Below, one piece after another: positions 24,195 to 32,650 of a DNA stretch of 64,000 bases. Where the stretch lies: positions 72,358-136,357 of the forward strand of contig NZ_LXYR01000001.1 of NCBI RefSeq assembly GCF_001650195.1. Reading direction: 5' to 3'. The position numbers and the translations under genes are program-made. Position 1 is the stretch's first letter. Each line of letters begins with the position of its first letter. The notes beneath the pieces are model-generated. The model was not told where the DNA came from. It worked only from the letters and a program-made list of their open reading frames with translations, and made no database searches. The stretch is from Phormidesmis priestleyi BC1401 (lineage in GTDB: Bacteria > Cyanobacteriota > Cyanobacteriia > Leptolyngbyales > Leptolyngbyaceae).

Positions 24195-26105
24195 TCATCC
24201 TTCATCCTGCGTTTTACCCATCACTTGCCGCAAATATTCCAAACTCTGCCGCATCATCACTGTATCGGGATGCTGATGTCCCAAAAGTCGCTGATATCGT
24301 TCTAACGCTTGCACCAACAATGGCTCTGCGTCTGTCAATCGCCCTTGATTGGCGTACAGCACTGCCAAATTGTTGAGGCTCATTGCCACAGAAGGATGGC
24401 TCTCTCCTAGGAGCGATCGCCGTAATTGCAAGGCTTGGAGATAGAGCGGTTCTGCCGCCTCGTAGCGTCCTTGAGCGCGATAGAGTGCTGCCAAATTGTT
24501 GAGGCTGGTTGCCACAAAGGGATGGCTCTCTCCTAAGAGTGATCGCTGTAATTGCAAGGCTTGGAGATAGAGCGGTTCTGCCTCCTCATAGCGTCCTTGA
24601 GCGCGATAGAGTTCTGCCAAATTGTTGAGGCTGGTTGCCACATCGGGATGGCTCTCTCCCAAGAGCGATCGCTGTAATTGCAAGGCTTGGAGATAGAGCG
24701 GTTCTGCCTCCTCGTAGCGTCCTTGAACGTGATAGAGTCCTGCCAAATTGTTGAGGCTGCTCACCACACCGGGATGGCTCTCTCCTAAGAGCGATCGCAC
24801 CACTGCCAAACAATTCCTATACCAAGGTTCTGCCTCAGCATAAAATCCCTGACCTTGATAAAATCGACCAATTCCAACAAACGCCCAAAATAGATCATCG
24901 TCGTCTTGAATAAAAAGATCTGCTCTGCTTCCAAGCTTTGATAAGTCTTCTGCTACTTCTTGCAGGTGAGGAATCGCCAAAGTGACCGATTTAATCACTT
25001 CCAGCGTCGGGTCTTGAGGAATTTGTTTCGCCACTTTAATCAGCACCGTCGCCAGTGCGGTTTTTAGCGGCTTACGTTCCAACTCACCAATTTTCGTTCT
25101 AAAAAACTCCCGCAGCAATTGATGCAGTTGATAGATCCCTTCGCGCTCATAACTCAGCAAACTCAGATTCACCAACTGTTCATCGCGCAAATCGTCTAAC
25201 GCTTCCTCATCTGCTTCTGGCAAACACCCTTGCACCAACCCCCAAGGAATCTCAGCCAACGCAAACAGACTCAAAAGCGCCGCCAATTGCTGTGCATCCT
25301 CATTCAATTCCTGCCAACTCAACTCAAACGCCGCCGTGACACCCAACGATGCCGTCATGCTTGTCTCGGTTTTTAGCAATGCCTGCGCCGCTAACCTTTT
25401 CTCTTGCAACCGTTCCCACAGTTTCGCGATCGACGTTCCCTTCTTGCGCGCCAAATACCGCCCCACTAGCTCCAATCCCAACGGCAAATAGCCCAACCAG
25501 TCACAAACCCGTTTAGCAGTCGCTAAGTCCTGATCCACTCGTCCATCTGATACCAGCGATCGCAACAAATCCAGCGATGCCGCTTCACTCAGCACCTTGA
25601 TTTCATGGGTTTTGACCGGAGACCCAAAGCGCGATCGCGTCGTCAGCAAAACTTTAAAGCGCGATTCAGAACGCGGCAACAGCGATCGGATATCGTCATA
25701 GGTCTGCACATCATCCAAGATCAATAATGTCGCTCCATCCTGCCAATGTCGCCAACACCACTGCACCCGATCAACTAATTCGCCCTCATCTGGCGGTTTG
25801 AGATCGAGGTGCGATCGGGCAAATGCAATAATCTGCAATCCCACATCCTCGCGTGCCTTCAGCCAGCAGACTCCCCCCGGATACGTCTCCGCTTTTGCAT
25901 GAAAATCAGCATAGTGCCACGCTAATTCAGTCTTGCCAATGCCACCCATCCCCGCAATTGCAGAAATCGCCACCGTCGTTCCCGCTTGCAATTGCTTGTG
26001 CAACGTTTCGAGATCGTCATCTCGCCCAACGAACTTGCTAACTCCGCTATAAGGCAGATTCTGTGGGGTGCTTTTTTTTATCGGTGCCCCTCCCGACGGC
26101 TCTAG
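24195..26105 (-). CDS. NB-ARC/TPR STAND NTPase; start unclear
   Basis: From TTG 26003 the protein has 602 residues, but the frame is open up to 26105 and includes the NB-ARC entry motif KFVGRDDDLETL just before that TTG. Walker A is GMGGIGKTE, Walker B is LLILDDV, and LLTTRSRF and GYLPLGLELVG follow. Five kinesin-light-chain TPRs of 42 residues end the protein (NLAELYRAQGRYEEAEPLYL type). No ATG, GTG or TTG lies between the preceding in-frame TGA (26108-26106) and FVGR. STAND ATPases oligomerise on sensing a ligand through repeats and act in signalling, cell death or phage defence. The ligand here is unknown. Confidence 0.8.
   Translation of the reverse strand, partial: LEPSGGAPIKKSTPQNLPYSGVSKFVGRDDDLETLHKQLQAGTTVAISAIAGMGGIGKTELAWHYADFHAKAETYPGGVCWLKAREDVGLQIIAFARSHLDLKPPDEGELVDRVQWCWRHWQDGATLLILDDVQTYDDIRSLLPRSESRFKVLLTTRSRFGSPVKTHEIKVLSEAASLDLLRSLVSDGRVDQDLATAKRVCDWLGYLPLGLELVGRYLARKKGTSIAKLWERLQEKRLAAQALLKTETSMTASLGVTAAFELSWQELNEDAQQLAALLSLFALAEIPWGLVQGCLPEADEEALDDLRDEQLVNLSLLSYEREGIYQLHQLLREFFRTKIGELERKPLKTALATVLIKVAKQIPQDPTLEVIKSVTLAIPHLQEVAEDLSKLGSRADLFIQDDDDLFWAFVGIGRFYQGQGFYAEAEPWYRNCLAVVRSLLGESHPGVVSSLNNLAGLYHVQGRYEEAEPLYLQALQLQRSLLGESHPDVATSLNNLAELYRAQGRYEEAEPLYLQALQLQRSLLGESHPFVATSLNNLAALYRAQGRYEAAEPLYLQALQLRRSLLGESHPSVAMSLNNLAVLYANQGRLTDAEPLLVQALERYQRLLGHQHPDTVMMRQSLEYLRQVMGKTQDEG
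24390..24800 (-). repeat. tandem 126-bp TPR-coding repeats
   Basis: Four near-identical 126-base units encode the central KLC-type TPRs. On the plus strand each contains AAGGCTTGGAGATAGAGCGG and ATGGCTCTCTCCTA. High DNA identity implies recent expansion or homogenisation of the sensor region. Confidence 0.85.
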
Positions 26106-26537
26106 TCAAGGTTTCTCACCGTGATAATGCGTTCCTCCCACAAATCCGGTTCCGCCTTCTATCTTGGTTTGATATCCTGTGCTGGAATCATAATTATTTT
26201 GCGTCATTGAGCTATTGTCTTGAATCTTGCCTGCATTAATTTGCTGCGCCGTCAATCGAATATCATCAGCAAACTGCGGATCGTCATCCATCGCCACCTG
26301 AATATAAGCGACCAGCCGATCGAGTTCTGCCTTTGATCCCTGTTCGATTGAAGTTAATGCTGCTTCTGCCGTAGGTTTCCCCCGCATTTTGTCCCAAATC
26401 TTCTGTCGGAGCGCGTCCATTTGCAAGATCGCCCCCTCCGTAAACTTTTTGGCAAGCTCACCTGCCCCCGATTCGATAAATTTTCTAAAAGCAAGGTCAG
26501 CGATCGCGGCAGCCGTCAACGTGGTTACAGGTTCCAT
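26106..26537 (-). CDS. STAND-associated N-terminal domain protein, same frame as the NB-ARC gene
   Basis: The protein has 143 residues from ATG 26537. The helical N-terminus (PVTTLTAAAIADLAFRKFI, then LAKKFTEGAILQMDALRQKIWDKMRGKP) and the SMTQNNYDSSTGYQTKIEGG tail match a domain I recall fused at the N-terminus of cyanobacterial NB-ARC/TPR proteins. Here it ends with TGA, and the next codon continues in the same frame into the NB-ARC segment. It may be a separate small partner, or the N-terminal part of a protein broken by a nonsense codon. Confidence 0.7.
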   Translation of the reverse strand: MEPVTTLTAAAIADLAFRKFIESGAGELAKKFTEGAILQMDALRQKIWDKMRGKPTAEAALTSIEQGSKAELDRLVAYIQVAMDDDPQFADDIRLTAQQINAGKIQDNSSMTQNNYDSSTGYQTKIEGGTGFVGGTHYHGEKP

Positions 26538-26907
26538 CGAGAAAACTCCGGGTAGGGGATATCTCTCTTATACCTAAGAAATCTAATCTCTTCCGCAAAC
26601 CGTCATCATTCCGACAAAAAACGACACGCCTCTCAGATTAAGTGCGATCGTTGCGCTCTATCAAGGGTCTGTTCTCATTCAGGCTGCTTCAGTTGTTTGG
26701 CTCAATTAATGACACGCTAGTGACGCGATCGACTCACTGATCGCGAGACGGTTGCAGCAACGGCGTAACTTCTTCTGGAGACAACTCTAGGAGCAGTTCA
26801 ATCTTGAGTGAAGAGGGTTTTGCGATTGAAGTCCGATGTTCTTCATACCGCGCGATCGTTCTATTAAACCGAGATAGTCAGTCTCAGAAAGCAACTGAAC
26901 TAAAGTC
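26538..26907. other. intergenic: direct repeat copy and remnant
   Basis: This gap contains the right copy of the 134-bp direct repeat (26725-26858). The 185 bases before it probably include the promoter of the minus-strand STAND cluster. No intact gene is seen. Confidence 0.6.
26725..26858. repeat. 134-bp direct repeat, right copy
   Basis: Same orientation as 22652-22785. On the minus strand, stop at 26734, it encodes the C-terminal remnant ARYEEHRTSIAKPSS followed by the same LLLELSPEE segment. Homology to the left copy ends where the heptad repeats begin in that copy. Confidence 0.85.
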
Positions 26908-27033
26908 CTAGCTTCTGGGCTTGACTCGTCTGCGACAAGGGGGTTTACTAGCCGGAAATAAAACGCGCAGAGTTGCAAACGCAGTTAACACAACGCAGCC
27001 GATGATCAGCGCCATCAACGGAAAAGGAAACAT
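26908..27033 (-). CDS. possible small membrane protein
   Basis: The protein has 41 residues from ATG 27033 in the 3' region after the histidine kinase. One TM segment (FPLMALIIGCVVLTAFATL) is followed by a strongly basic tail (CRRRVKPR). The frame runs back into a shadow frame of the kinase, so only the ATG supports an independent start. There is no homology I recognise. Confidence 0.3.
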   Translation of the reverse strand: MFPFPLMALIIGCVVLTAFATLRVLFPASKPPCRRRVKPRS

Positions 27034-27100
27034 GACAGGTTCCGCAAAGTTCACTTTCTTCACTGTAGTGATCTGATCTGACACCTCTGTGACTGCCTTG

Positions 27101-28210
27101 TCACGAAGCGGTGAATCGTGGCGCGATCGGCAGCGAAAATCGAAATAGACTCCCCTCGCCCAGTTCACTTTCAGCCAAAATAACGCCTTTCTGCAATTCG
27201 ACCAGGCGACGAGAGATTGCCAGCCCGATGCCCGTGCCCCCAGAATGACGATCGCGCGATCGATCCGATCGCCAAAATCGCTCAAACACATGGGGCAAAT
27301 CATCCGCCGAAATGCCCTGTCCGGTATCTTTAACGGCAATCCACAGCTTATCTGATTCCTGCCACGCTTGCAGCGTCACCGTGCCTTGAGGTGTATATTG
27401 CAGCGCATTGCCAATCAGATTGACCAAGATTTGCTCGACTCGTTCGGGGTCTGCGATCGCGGGTGACAAATCCACAGAGCAATCAAGGCTGAGAGTCGTT
27501 GCGCTTTCTAGAAGTTGATCTGAGAATCGCTGTACCAGAGACGCTAACAGAGGACGGATATTGAGCGGTTTTGCATTGATGGGGAGATAGCCCGCTTCTG
27601 CCTGAGATAATTCTTGCAGGTCGTTGACCAGTCGGCGCAGTCGAGTTGTTTCTTTAGCCAGCCGTTGATAAATATCAGACGAAGCCTCGATCGTGCCGTC
27701 TGCCAACCCTTCAAGATAGCCCTCAACAACGGTGAGCGGAGTTCTCAACTCGTGGCTCAAGTCACTGACCAGATCACGACGACGCTGCTCAACGCCCTCT
27801 AGCTCTTTTGCCATGTGGTTAAAACTTTCAGCCAACCGATTTAACTCAGGAATCTCATTGGGAGGGACTCGTTCTTCTAGATGCCCCGATGCAAACTTGC
27901 GCGTAATTCGCTCTAGCTGAATCAACGGTTGCACAATGCGTTGAGACACCAAATAACTTAAAGCTCCTGCGGTGCTGCCGCCGACGATCACCGACCAAAA
28001 CGCGCCGCGACTCCAGGCTGACTCAAACCCTTCGAGCAGTTGACGACGAAAATATCGAACGTTGACTCCCCCGATCTGAATCTTTTCGATGTGGGTGATA
28101 AATAGCTGCGGAGAGTAAAGTTTGCCCACGGTTAATAGGGTGCTTAAGCCCACCAACATGACGATCGTGTGAGACAAAAAGAGCCGTCCCCGTAAGCCGA
28201 GTTTACTCAT
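27101..28210 (-). CDS. two-component sensor histidine kinase
   Basis: The protein has 369 residues. TM1 (LFLSHTIVMLVGLSTLL), a short extracytoplasmic loop of about 40 residues and TM2 near 70-90 precede a HAMP domain. The H-box is SDLSHELRTPLTVVEGYLE. N, D/F and G boxes are LVNLIGNALQYTPQG, KDTGQGIS and GGTGIGLAISRRLVEL. The layout matches BaeS/envelope-stress type kinases. Its ATG overlaps the stop of the upstream response regulator by 4 bases, so the pair is translationally coupled and probably cognate. Confidence 0.92.
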   Translation of the reverse strand: MSKLGLRGRLFLSHTIVMLVGLSTLLTVGKLYSPQLFITHIEKIQIGGVNVRYFRRQLLEGFESAWSRGAFWSVIVGGSTAGALSYLVSQRIVQPLIQLERITRKFASGHLEERVPPNEIPELNRLAESFNHMAKELEGVEQRRRDLVSDLSHELRTPLTVVEGYLEGLADGTIEASSDIYQRLAKETTRLRRLVNDLQELSQAEAGYLPINAKPLNIRPLLASLVQRFSDQLLESATTLSLDCSVDLSPAIADPERVEQILVNLIGNALQYTPQGTVTLQAWQESDKLWIAVKDTGQGISADDLPHVFERFWRSDRSRDRHSGGTGIGLAISRRLVELQKGVILAESELGEGSLFRFSLPIAPRFTAS

Positions 28211-28917
28211 GAATGACTGGCATCCTCAAATTTATAGCCGACTCCAATCACCGTTTTAACAAAGGTAGGATTGGCGGGATCAAGTTCAACTTTTTTGCGA
28301 AGACGGGCGACGTGCGTATCGACGACTCGCTCATCGCCAAAGAAGTTGTCGCCCCAAAGTTTATCGATCAACTGAGTTCGGTTCCAGACGCGACCGGGGT
28401 AGCTCATAAAGGTCGCCAGCAGGTCAAACTCCAGGGTCGTCAAATCGAGCGGTTCTGACTTGTCGGGGCTGAGGTGACGAGTTGCCGATCGCTGGTCGAG
28501 GTCGATCGAGAAGCTGTGAGTTCGATAAATCTGGCTTTGTCCGCCTTGTCGCAGAGTTCTTCTCAATAACGCTCTGACTCGCGCAACTAATTCTTTAGGG
28601 CTAAAGGGTTTGACCATGTAGTCATCGGCTCCGGTTGAGAGACCAATGATCCGATCGAGTTCTTCCCCTTTCGCTGTCAGCATCAAAATATAGGGATCTT
28701 TGGTGCCGGGTTTTTGCCGAATGCGGGCGCAAACCTCCAACCCATCTAGTTTAGGAATCATCAAATCGAGAATAATTAGATCGGGTTTTTGCTCTTGAAA
28801 GATCTGTAAAGCCGTTAACCCATCGCGGCAAGTGCGACAAGAGAAGCCTTCTTTTTCTAAATAAAGCTGAATCAGTTGAGCGATTTCGGCTTCATCTTCA
28901 ACGATCAAGATATCCAT
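28207..28917 (-). CDS. OmpR/PhoB-family response regulator
   Basis: The protein has 236 residues from ATG 28917. A frame extension to 28941 adds 8 non-conserved residues. The receiver domain has VEDEAEIAQ, phosphoacceptor Asp in LIILDLMIPKLDGLE, and LTAKGEELDRI with the conserved Lys in MVKPFSPKEL. The C-terminal winged helix (LDLTTLEFDLLATFMSYPGR, DTHVARLRKKVE, TVIGVGYKFE) binds DNA. It is the upstream gene of the kinase pair. Confidence 0.93.
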   Translation of the reverse strand: MDILIVEDEAEIAQLIQLYLEKEGFSCRTCRDGLTALQIFQEQKPDLIILDLMIPKLDGLEVCARIRQKPGTKDPYILMLTAKGEELDRIIGLSTGADDYMVKPFSPKELVARVRALLRRTLRQGGQSQIYRTHSFSIDLDQRSATRHLSPDKSEPLDLTTLEFDLLATFMSYPGRVWNRTQLIDKLWGDNFFGDERVVDTHVARLRKKVELDPANPTFVKTVIGVGYKFEDASHS

Positions 28918-29088
28918 GCGGTGCGAGGGGTGAAGGAACAAATCGAGCAGTCATCTCTATTCACGTTACGCCGTTTTCCTAGCTCTGTCAGGCTCTTTCA
29001 CGAGTTAAGCGCCTGAGTTTGTTCTAAGTTTGAAAATAAGGTTGTCAAACCTGACAACTTAACGCTATATTAGATGAGTTGGAAGCAA

Positions 29089-29165
<77 letters not shown>

Positions 29166-29169
29166 AATC

Positions 29170-29204
29170 AAAAAGCCTTCAGTTCAAAAGACTGGAGGCT
29201 TTTT
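29170..29204 (+). terminator. Rho-independent terminator of tRNA-fMet
   Basis: Stem AAAAAGCCTTCAGT / ACTGGAGGCTTTTT with a short loop, ending in a T-run. It starts five bases after the tRNA CCA. Confidence 0.9.
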
Positions 29205-29365
29205 GCATGAGGATTATCTTTTAGAAATCACCGATCGGGCTTCGGCTTCGCTCATCTCTCAACGCTTAATCAGACTACTCAACGAGTGGGTTGAGCAGAG
29301 TCGAAACCAAGGACAATGGCAGCAGGGAGTTCTATCTCTGCGGCAACTTCCCAATCCCTCTTTTA

Positions 29366-30463
29366 TCACTCGGATTCAGGCTCTATCGTGGATGACGCGA
29401 TCGTGACTTCACCCATTTCTCGATTCTGAATCTCATTTCCCTGATCGAGAGACACCGCCTCTAAGCTAGATCGTCTTAGTTTCTCGCTCAACACGTCTCG
29501 TTGATTGATTAAATAGATGCTCACTAGCGTCAAACCTACCCCAAACCACTGAAGCGGACTCAGCACCTCTGATAAAAAGAGGTTGCCAAACAGAAGGGCA
29601 AACACAGGGGTCAGAAACGTCAGAGAACTCAGACTCGTCAGGCTGCCGCTAGAGGCGAAGTAGAAGAACAATCCGTAAGCGATCGCGCTGCCAAAAATCG
29701 TCGAGTAAGCCAGAGCCATCCAGTTAGAGGTCGTCAAATTTACCCACTGAGCAGACTCTAATTGATGAGACAGCGCAAATAAGGGTAAGCCACCCAAAAT
29801 CATGTGCCATCCCGTCGCGGTTACAGGGTCGGCATAACGACAAACATAGCGGATGATGACCGTCCCGATCGCCATTGACAGCGCGGCTAGTAGCATTAGC
29901 CACTGTCCGTTGTCGAATAAACCCAGAAAGAAGTCGGTGAATGCTCCATCGGTGGGAAACGTCCACGGCTGATTAGCGATTGCAGGCGATACCCAACTTC
30001 CTGCCGACCAGATCCATTCTTCCGGCAGTCCCAACAGCGTGATCCCCAACACTCCGACCGCTAGACCGAGCCAGCCCCACAGCCCGATCGTCTCCCCAAA
30101 TAGCCACAGGGCGAGTAGGGCAACCGCCAAAGGTTGAGAATCGATCATCACAGACCCCAGACCTGCCCCCGTTCTCATCAAGCCCTGAGCTAAAAATCCT
30201 TGAAAGAGTGCCCCATCAATCAAGCCAAACAGCGCAATCCACAGCCAAGCCGCCCACCCTTTAGGCTGAGGTCTTCCCATAAATGCACCCGCAATCAGCA
30301 CCAGCACACCTGCCGGAACTAACCGCACACCCGCCATAAAAAACGGTGTTGTGTTGGGAATCACGCCTTTCATGGCAACCATTGCCGTTCCCCACAAAAA
30401 GAAAGGGGCGACGAGTAAGAGAGGGGCAAATGGTAATCGAGACTCGGTGAGCTTGAGATGCAT
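29366..30463 (-). CDS. EamA/DMT-family transporter
   Basis: The protein has 365 residues from ATG 30463; a TTG 13 codons upstream would add a polar stretch. About ten TM helices form two EamA repeats, the first starting PFFLWGTAMVAMKG and the second near FDNGQWLMLLAALSMAIGT. Several conserved family glycines and prolines are present (LFGETIGLWGWLGLAVG, LFLSEVLSPLQW). These carriers export metabolites or amino acids. The loop between halves is longer than usual. The substrate is unknown. Confidence 0.88.
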   Translation of the reverse strand: MHLKLTESRLPFAPLLLVAPFFLWGTAMVAMKGVIPNTTPFFMAGVRLVPAGVLVLIAGAFMGRPQPKGWAAWLWIALFGLIDGALFQGFLAQGLMRTGAGLGSVMIDSQPLAVALLALWLFGETIGLWGWLGLAVGVLGITLLGLPEEWIWSAGSWVSPAIANQPWTFPTDGAFTDFFLGLFDNGQWLMLLAALSMAIGTVIIRYVCRYADPVTATGWHMILGGLPLFALSHQLESAQWVNLTTSNWMALAYSTIFGSAIAYGLFFYFASSGSLTSLSSLTFLTPVFALLFGNLFLSEVLSPLQWFGVGLTLVSIYLINQRDVLSEKLRRSSLEAVSLDQGNEIQNREMGEVTIASSTIEPESE

Positions 30464-30627
30464 GGGGGATTGATGGCTAAAGTCTTGGCTAGTTCTATTC
30501 AATTATGTACTTATGTTACGTGACCGCTGCCCCGATCGGACGGTTTTCTGATCCCCAGGTTTCCACTTTCCATGCGTTCCATGAGGCACACTAGAAGTTC
30601 AAGTCGTTTTCATTTACCGTCGGTCTA

Positions 30628-31470
30628 ATGCCCATGATTTCGCTTTTTAAGTCCCGGTTTCGCAAACAAATTGCTCGGATTGAGATCAAAGGGGCGATTG
30701 CAGGTGCAACGCGCGATCGTGTCCTCAAAGACCTCAAATCGGTTGAAGAAAGACGCTTTCCCGTCCTACTGCTGCGAATCGATAGCCCCGGTGGAACCGT
30801 TGCTGACTCGCACGAGATTTACTGTGCGCTCAAACGACTTCGAGAAAAAGTCAAAATCGTCGCCAGTTTTGGCAACATCTCAGCGTCGGGCGGCGTTTAT
30901 ATCGGCGTGGGCGCTGAACACATCGTCGCCAACCCTGGCACGATCACAGGCAGCATTGGCGTGATTTTGCGAGGCAACAACCTAGAGCGCCTGCTAGAGA
31001 AAGTCGGTGTGTCCTTTAAAGTGATTAAATCGGGACCTTATAAAGATATTTTGGCGTTCGATCGTGAACTCACCGACCCCGAAAAAGACATTCTGCAAGA
31101 ACTGATTGATGTCAGCTATTCTCAATTTGTGGGAGTGGTCGCAGAAGGGCGAAATCTGACAACCGATGCAGTGAGAAGCTTTGCCGATGGTCGCGTCTTT
31201 ACGGGGCAGCAGGCTTTAGCGTTGGGATTGGTCGATCGTCTGGGCACCGAAGAAGATGCCCGTCGCTGGGCAGCCGAACTTGTTGGACTCGATCCCAAAA
31301 AAACCAAATCCTTCACCTTTGAGGAGAAAAAACCTCTCTTTAGCCGTCTCACATCAAGCAACAGTCTTGCCCAAGCCATTTACACCGTTCCCGGACTCGC
31401 GGCAGGTGCCGATTGGCTAGAGTTTGAGCTGTCTACCAGTGGGCTTCCCCTATGGTTATATCGTCCCTAA
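30628..31470 (+). CDS. sppA: signal peptide peptidase SppA
   Basis: The protein has 280 residues (ATG 30628, alternative ATG 30634). It is a short SppA of the ClpP/crotonase fold. The Ser nucleophile is in NISASGGVYIGVG and the catalytic Lys in KSGPYKDILA. RIDSPGGTVADSHEI and GTITGSIGVI are conserved. Unlike E. coli SppA there is a single domain and no clear N-terminal TM helix. It degrades cleaved signal peptides. A cyanobacterial SppA has been linked to phycobilisome/light acclimation (knowledge of the family, not visible here). Confidence 0.9.
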   Translation: MPMISLFKSRFRKQIARIEIKGAIAGATRDRVLKDLKSVEERRFPVLLLRIDSPGGTVADSHEIYCALKRLREKVKIVASFGNISASGGVYIGVGAEHIVANPGTITGSIGVILRGNNLERLLEKVGVSFKVIKSGPYKDILAFDRELTDPEKDILQELIDVSYSQFVGVVAEGRNLTTDAVRSFADGRVFTGQQALALGLVDRLGTEEDARRWAAELVGLDPKKTKSFTFEEKKPLFSRLTSSNSLAQAIYTVPGLAAGADWLEFELSTSGLPLWLYRP

Positions 31471-31685
31471 TTAAGATTATTGTCGGGCTGTGCAGAATGG
31501 TTTCAGCATCCCGATGCCTATTCTCAGTAGGCACAACTCTGAGGAATCTAGATCGGCAGGTTTACCAACCCGCTCTAAAACTTTCTTTATCATTGATCCC
31601 TTATCCCTTCACACTCTCTTGATAAGCTAGTGATTAAGGCAAGAGCGACTACAATCGAGCTAGCAAAACCTGGAGGGATAAATCT

Positions 31686-32099
31686 GTGCAGTGGAGAGTT
31701 CGAGCGGTTCGTGGGGCAACAACAGTCTCGGCAAACAGCGCCGAGGCAATTCGAGAAGCGGTCACTGAGTTACTAAATGAACTGGAAGCTCATAATCGAC
31801 TTGATTTTGACGAGATCATCAGTGCTACATTTTCCGCAACTCGTGATTTAGATGCCATCTATCCAGCCGCGATCGCTCGTGAGCGTCCTCACTGGTCAGA
31901 TGTGCCGCTGCTAGATGTGCAGCAGATGTATGTAGAAGGCAGTCTAGAGCGCTGCATTCGTTTCCTAATCCATTTCAACACGCCTGACCCAGAAATCAGA
32001 ATTTATCATCCTTACTTGCGCCATGCAAAAAGCCTTCGACCCGATTGGACTTTGGCTCAACTTACGGCTTCACCCATGAGAATCAGATCTCGTGATTAA
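31686..32099 (+). CDS. aroH: chorismate mutase, AroH type
   Basis: The protein has 137 residues from GTG 31686, with GGAGGG 8 bases upstream. The sequence VRAVRGATTVSANSAEAI and FSATRDLDAIYPAAIAR is characteristic of the trimeric AroH fold, as is RIYHPYLRHAKSLRPD. It converts chorismate to prephenate for Phe/Tyr synthesis. The enzyme carries no extra regulatory domain. Confidence 0.95.
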   Translation: MQWRVRAVRGATTVSANSAEAIREAVTELLNELEAHNRLDFDEIISATFSATRDLDAIYPAAIARERPHWSDVPLLDVQQMYVEGSLERCIRFLIHFNTPDPEIRIYHPYLRHAKSLRPDWTLAQLTASPMRIRSRD

Positions 32100-32116
32100 C
32101 GAATTAATTGAAGATC

Positions 32117-32153
32117 AAAAAAGGGGTTCACTACTACCGTGAACCCCCTTTTA
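32117..32153 (+). terminator. Rho-independent terminator after aroH
   Basis: Stem AAAAGGGGTTCAC / GTGAACCCCCTTTT with a 7-base loop. It is followed by TTAATT and probably works in both directions, since the next gene converges on it. Confidence 0.88.
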
Positions 32154-32169
32154 ATTCAGTTTTAGGAGA

Positions 32170-32538
32170 TTAGGCTTCAGTTTTAAGGTCAACGGTTCGC
32201 TCTGCAAAATACTTGTTGAGGAAGGTGCTTGCAAACGACAAAATCACAGGTCCGAGGATAAATGCCAAAGTCCCATGAACGCCAAACCCAGGAGTGATCG
32301 CCGCCGCTAGTGAAAAGCAAATGCCGTTCACGACGAGAGAAAATAAGCCCAATGTTAAAAAGTTAACAGGCAGGGTGAGCAACGACAGGATTGGCTTTAC
32401 GAAGGCATTAACTAACCCGATCGCGACTCCAGCAATCAAAGCCGCTGGAAAAGACGCAATATTCACGCCAGGTAGCACGATATCGACGACTAGCAGGCTC
32501 AACGCAGTTGACAAGACTACAAACAAATATCCCAACAT
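32170..32538 (-). CDS. phage holin family / four-TM membrane protein
   Basis: The protein has 122 residues from ATG 32538, chosen because GAGGGA lies 6 bases upstream; ATG 32559 is the alternative. Four hydrophobic segments are visible, with the conserved GLVNAFVKPILSLLTLPVNF signature of the YvlD/holin-4 superfamily. Despite the name, members are widespread non-phage membrane proteins of unknown function. No lysis genes are nearby. Confidence 0.88.
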   Translation of the reverse strand: MLGYLFVVLSTALSLLVVDIVLPGVNIASFPAALIAGVAIGLVNAFVKPILSLLTLPVNFLTLGLFSLVVNGICFSLAAAITPGFGVHGTLAFILGPVILSFASTFLNKYFAERTVDLKTEA

Positions 32539-32650
32539 TATTTTTCCCTCAAGCTTCATTAATAATCAGTTTTTCTAAAACCGATTTTGACGCAGCAGTG
32601 AGGTGAAAGCCTCTTCATGGAGATAGATTCTAAGTCGTAGAGATGCTCAC

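Noticed and set aside
23767-24198. 143-codon minus-strand frame whose ATG overlaps the STAND gene stop (NDRGFYR-type repeats)
   Set aside because: It is open because the 21-bp repeat is a multiple of three. The neighbouring frame (TIELF units) has the better match to related remnants, and this frame runs through the REPIN into unrelated DNA.
32170-32538. Prophage lysis gene
   Set aside because: The family is called holin but is widespread outside phages, and no phage genes surround it.
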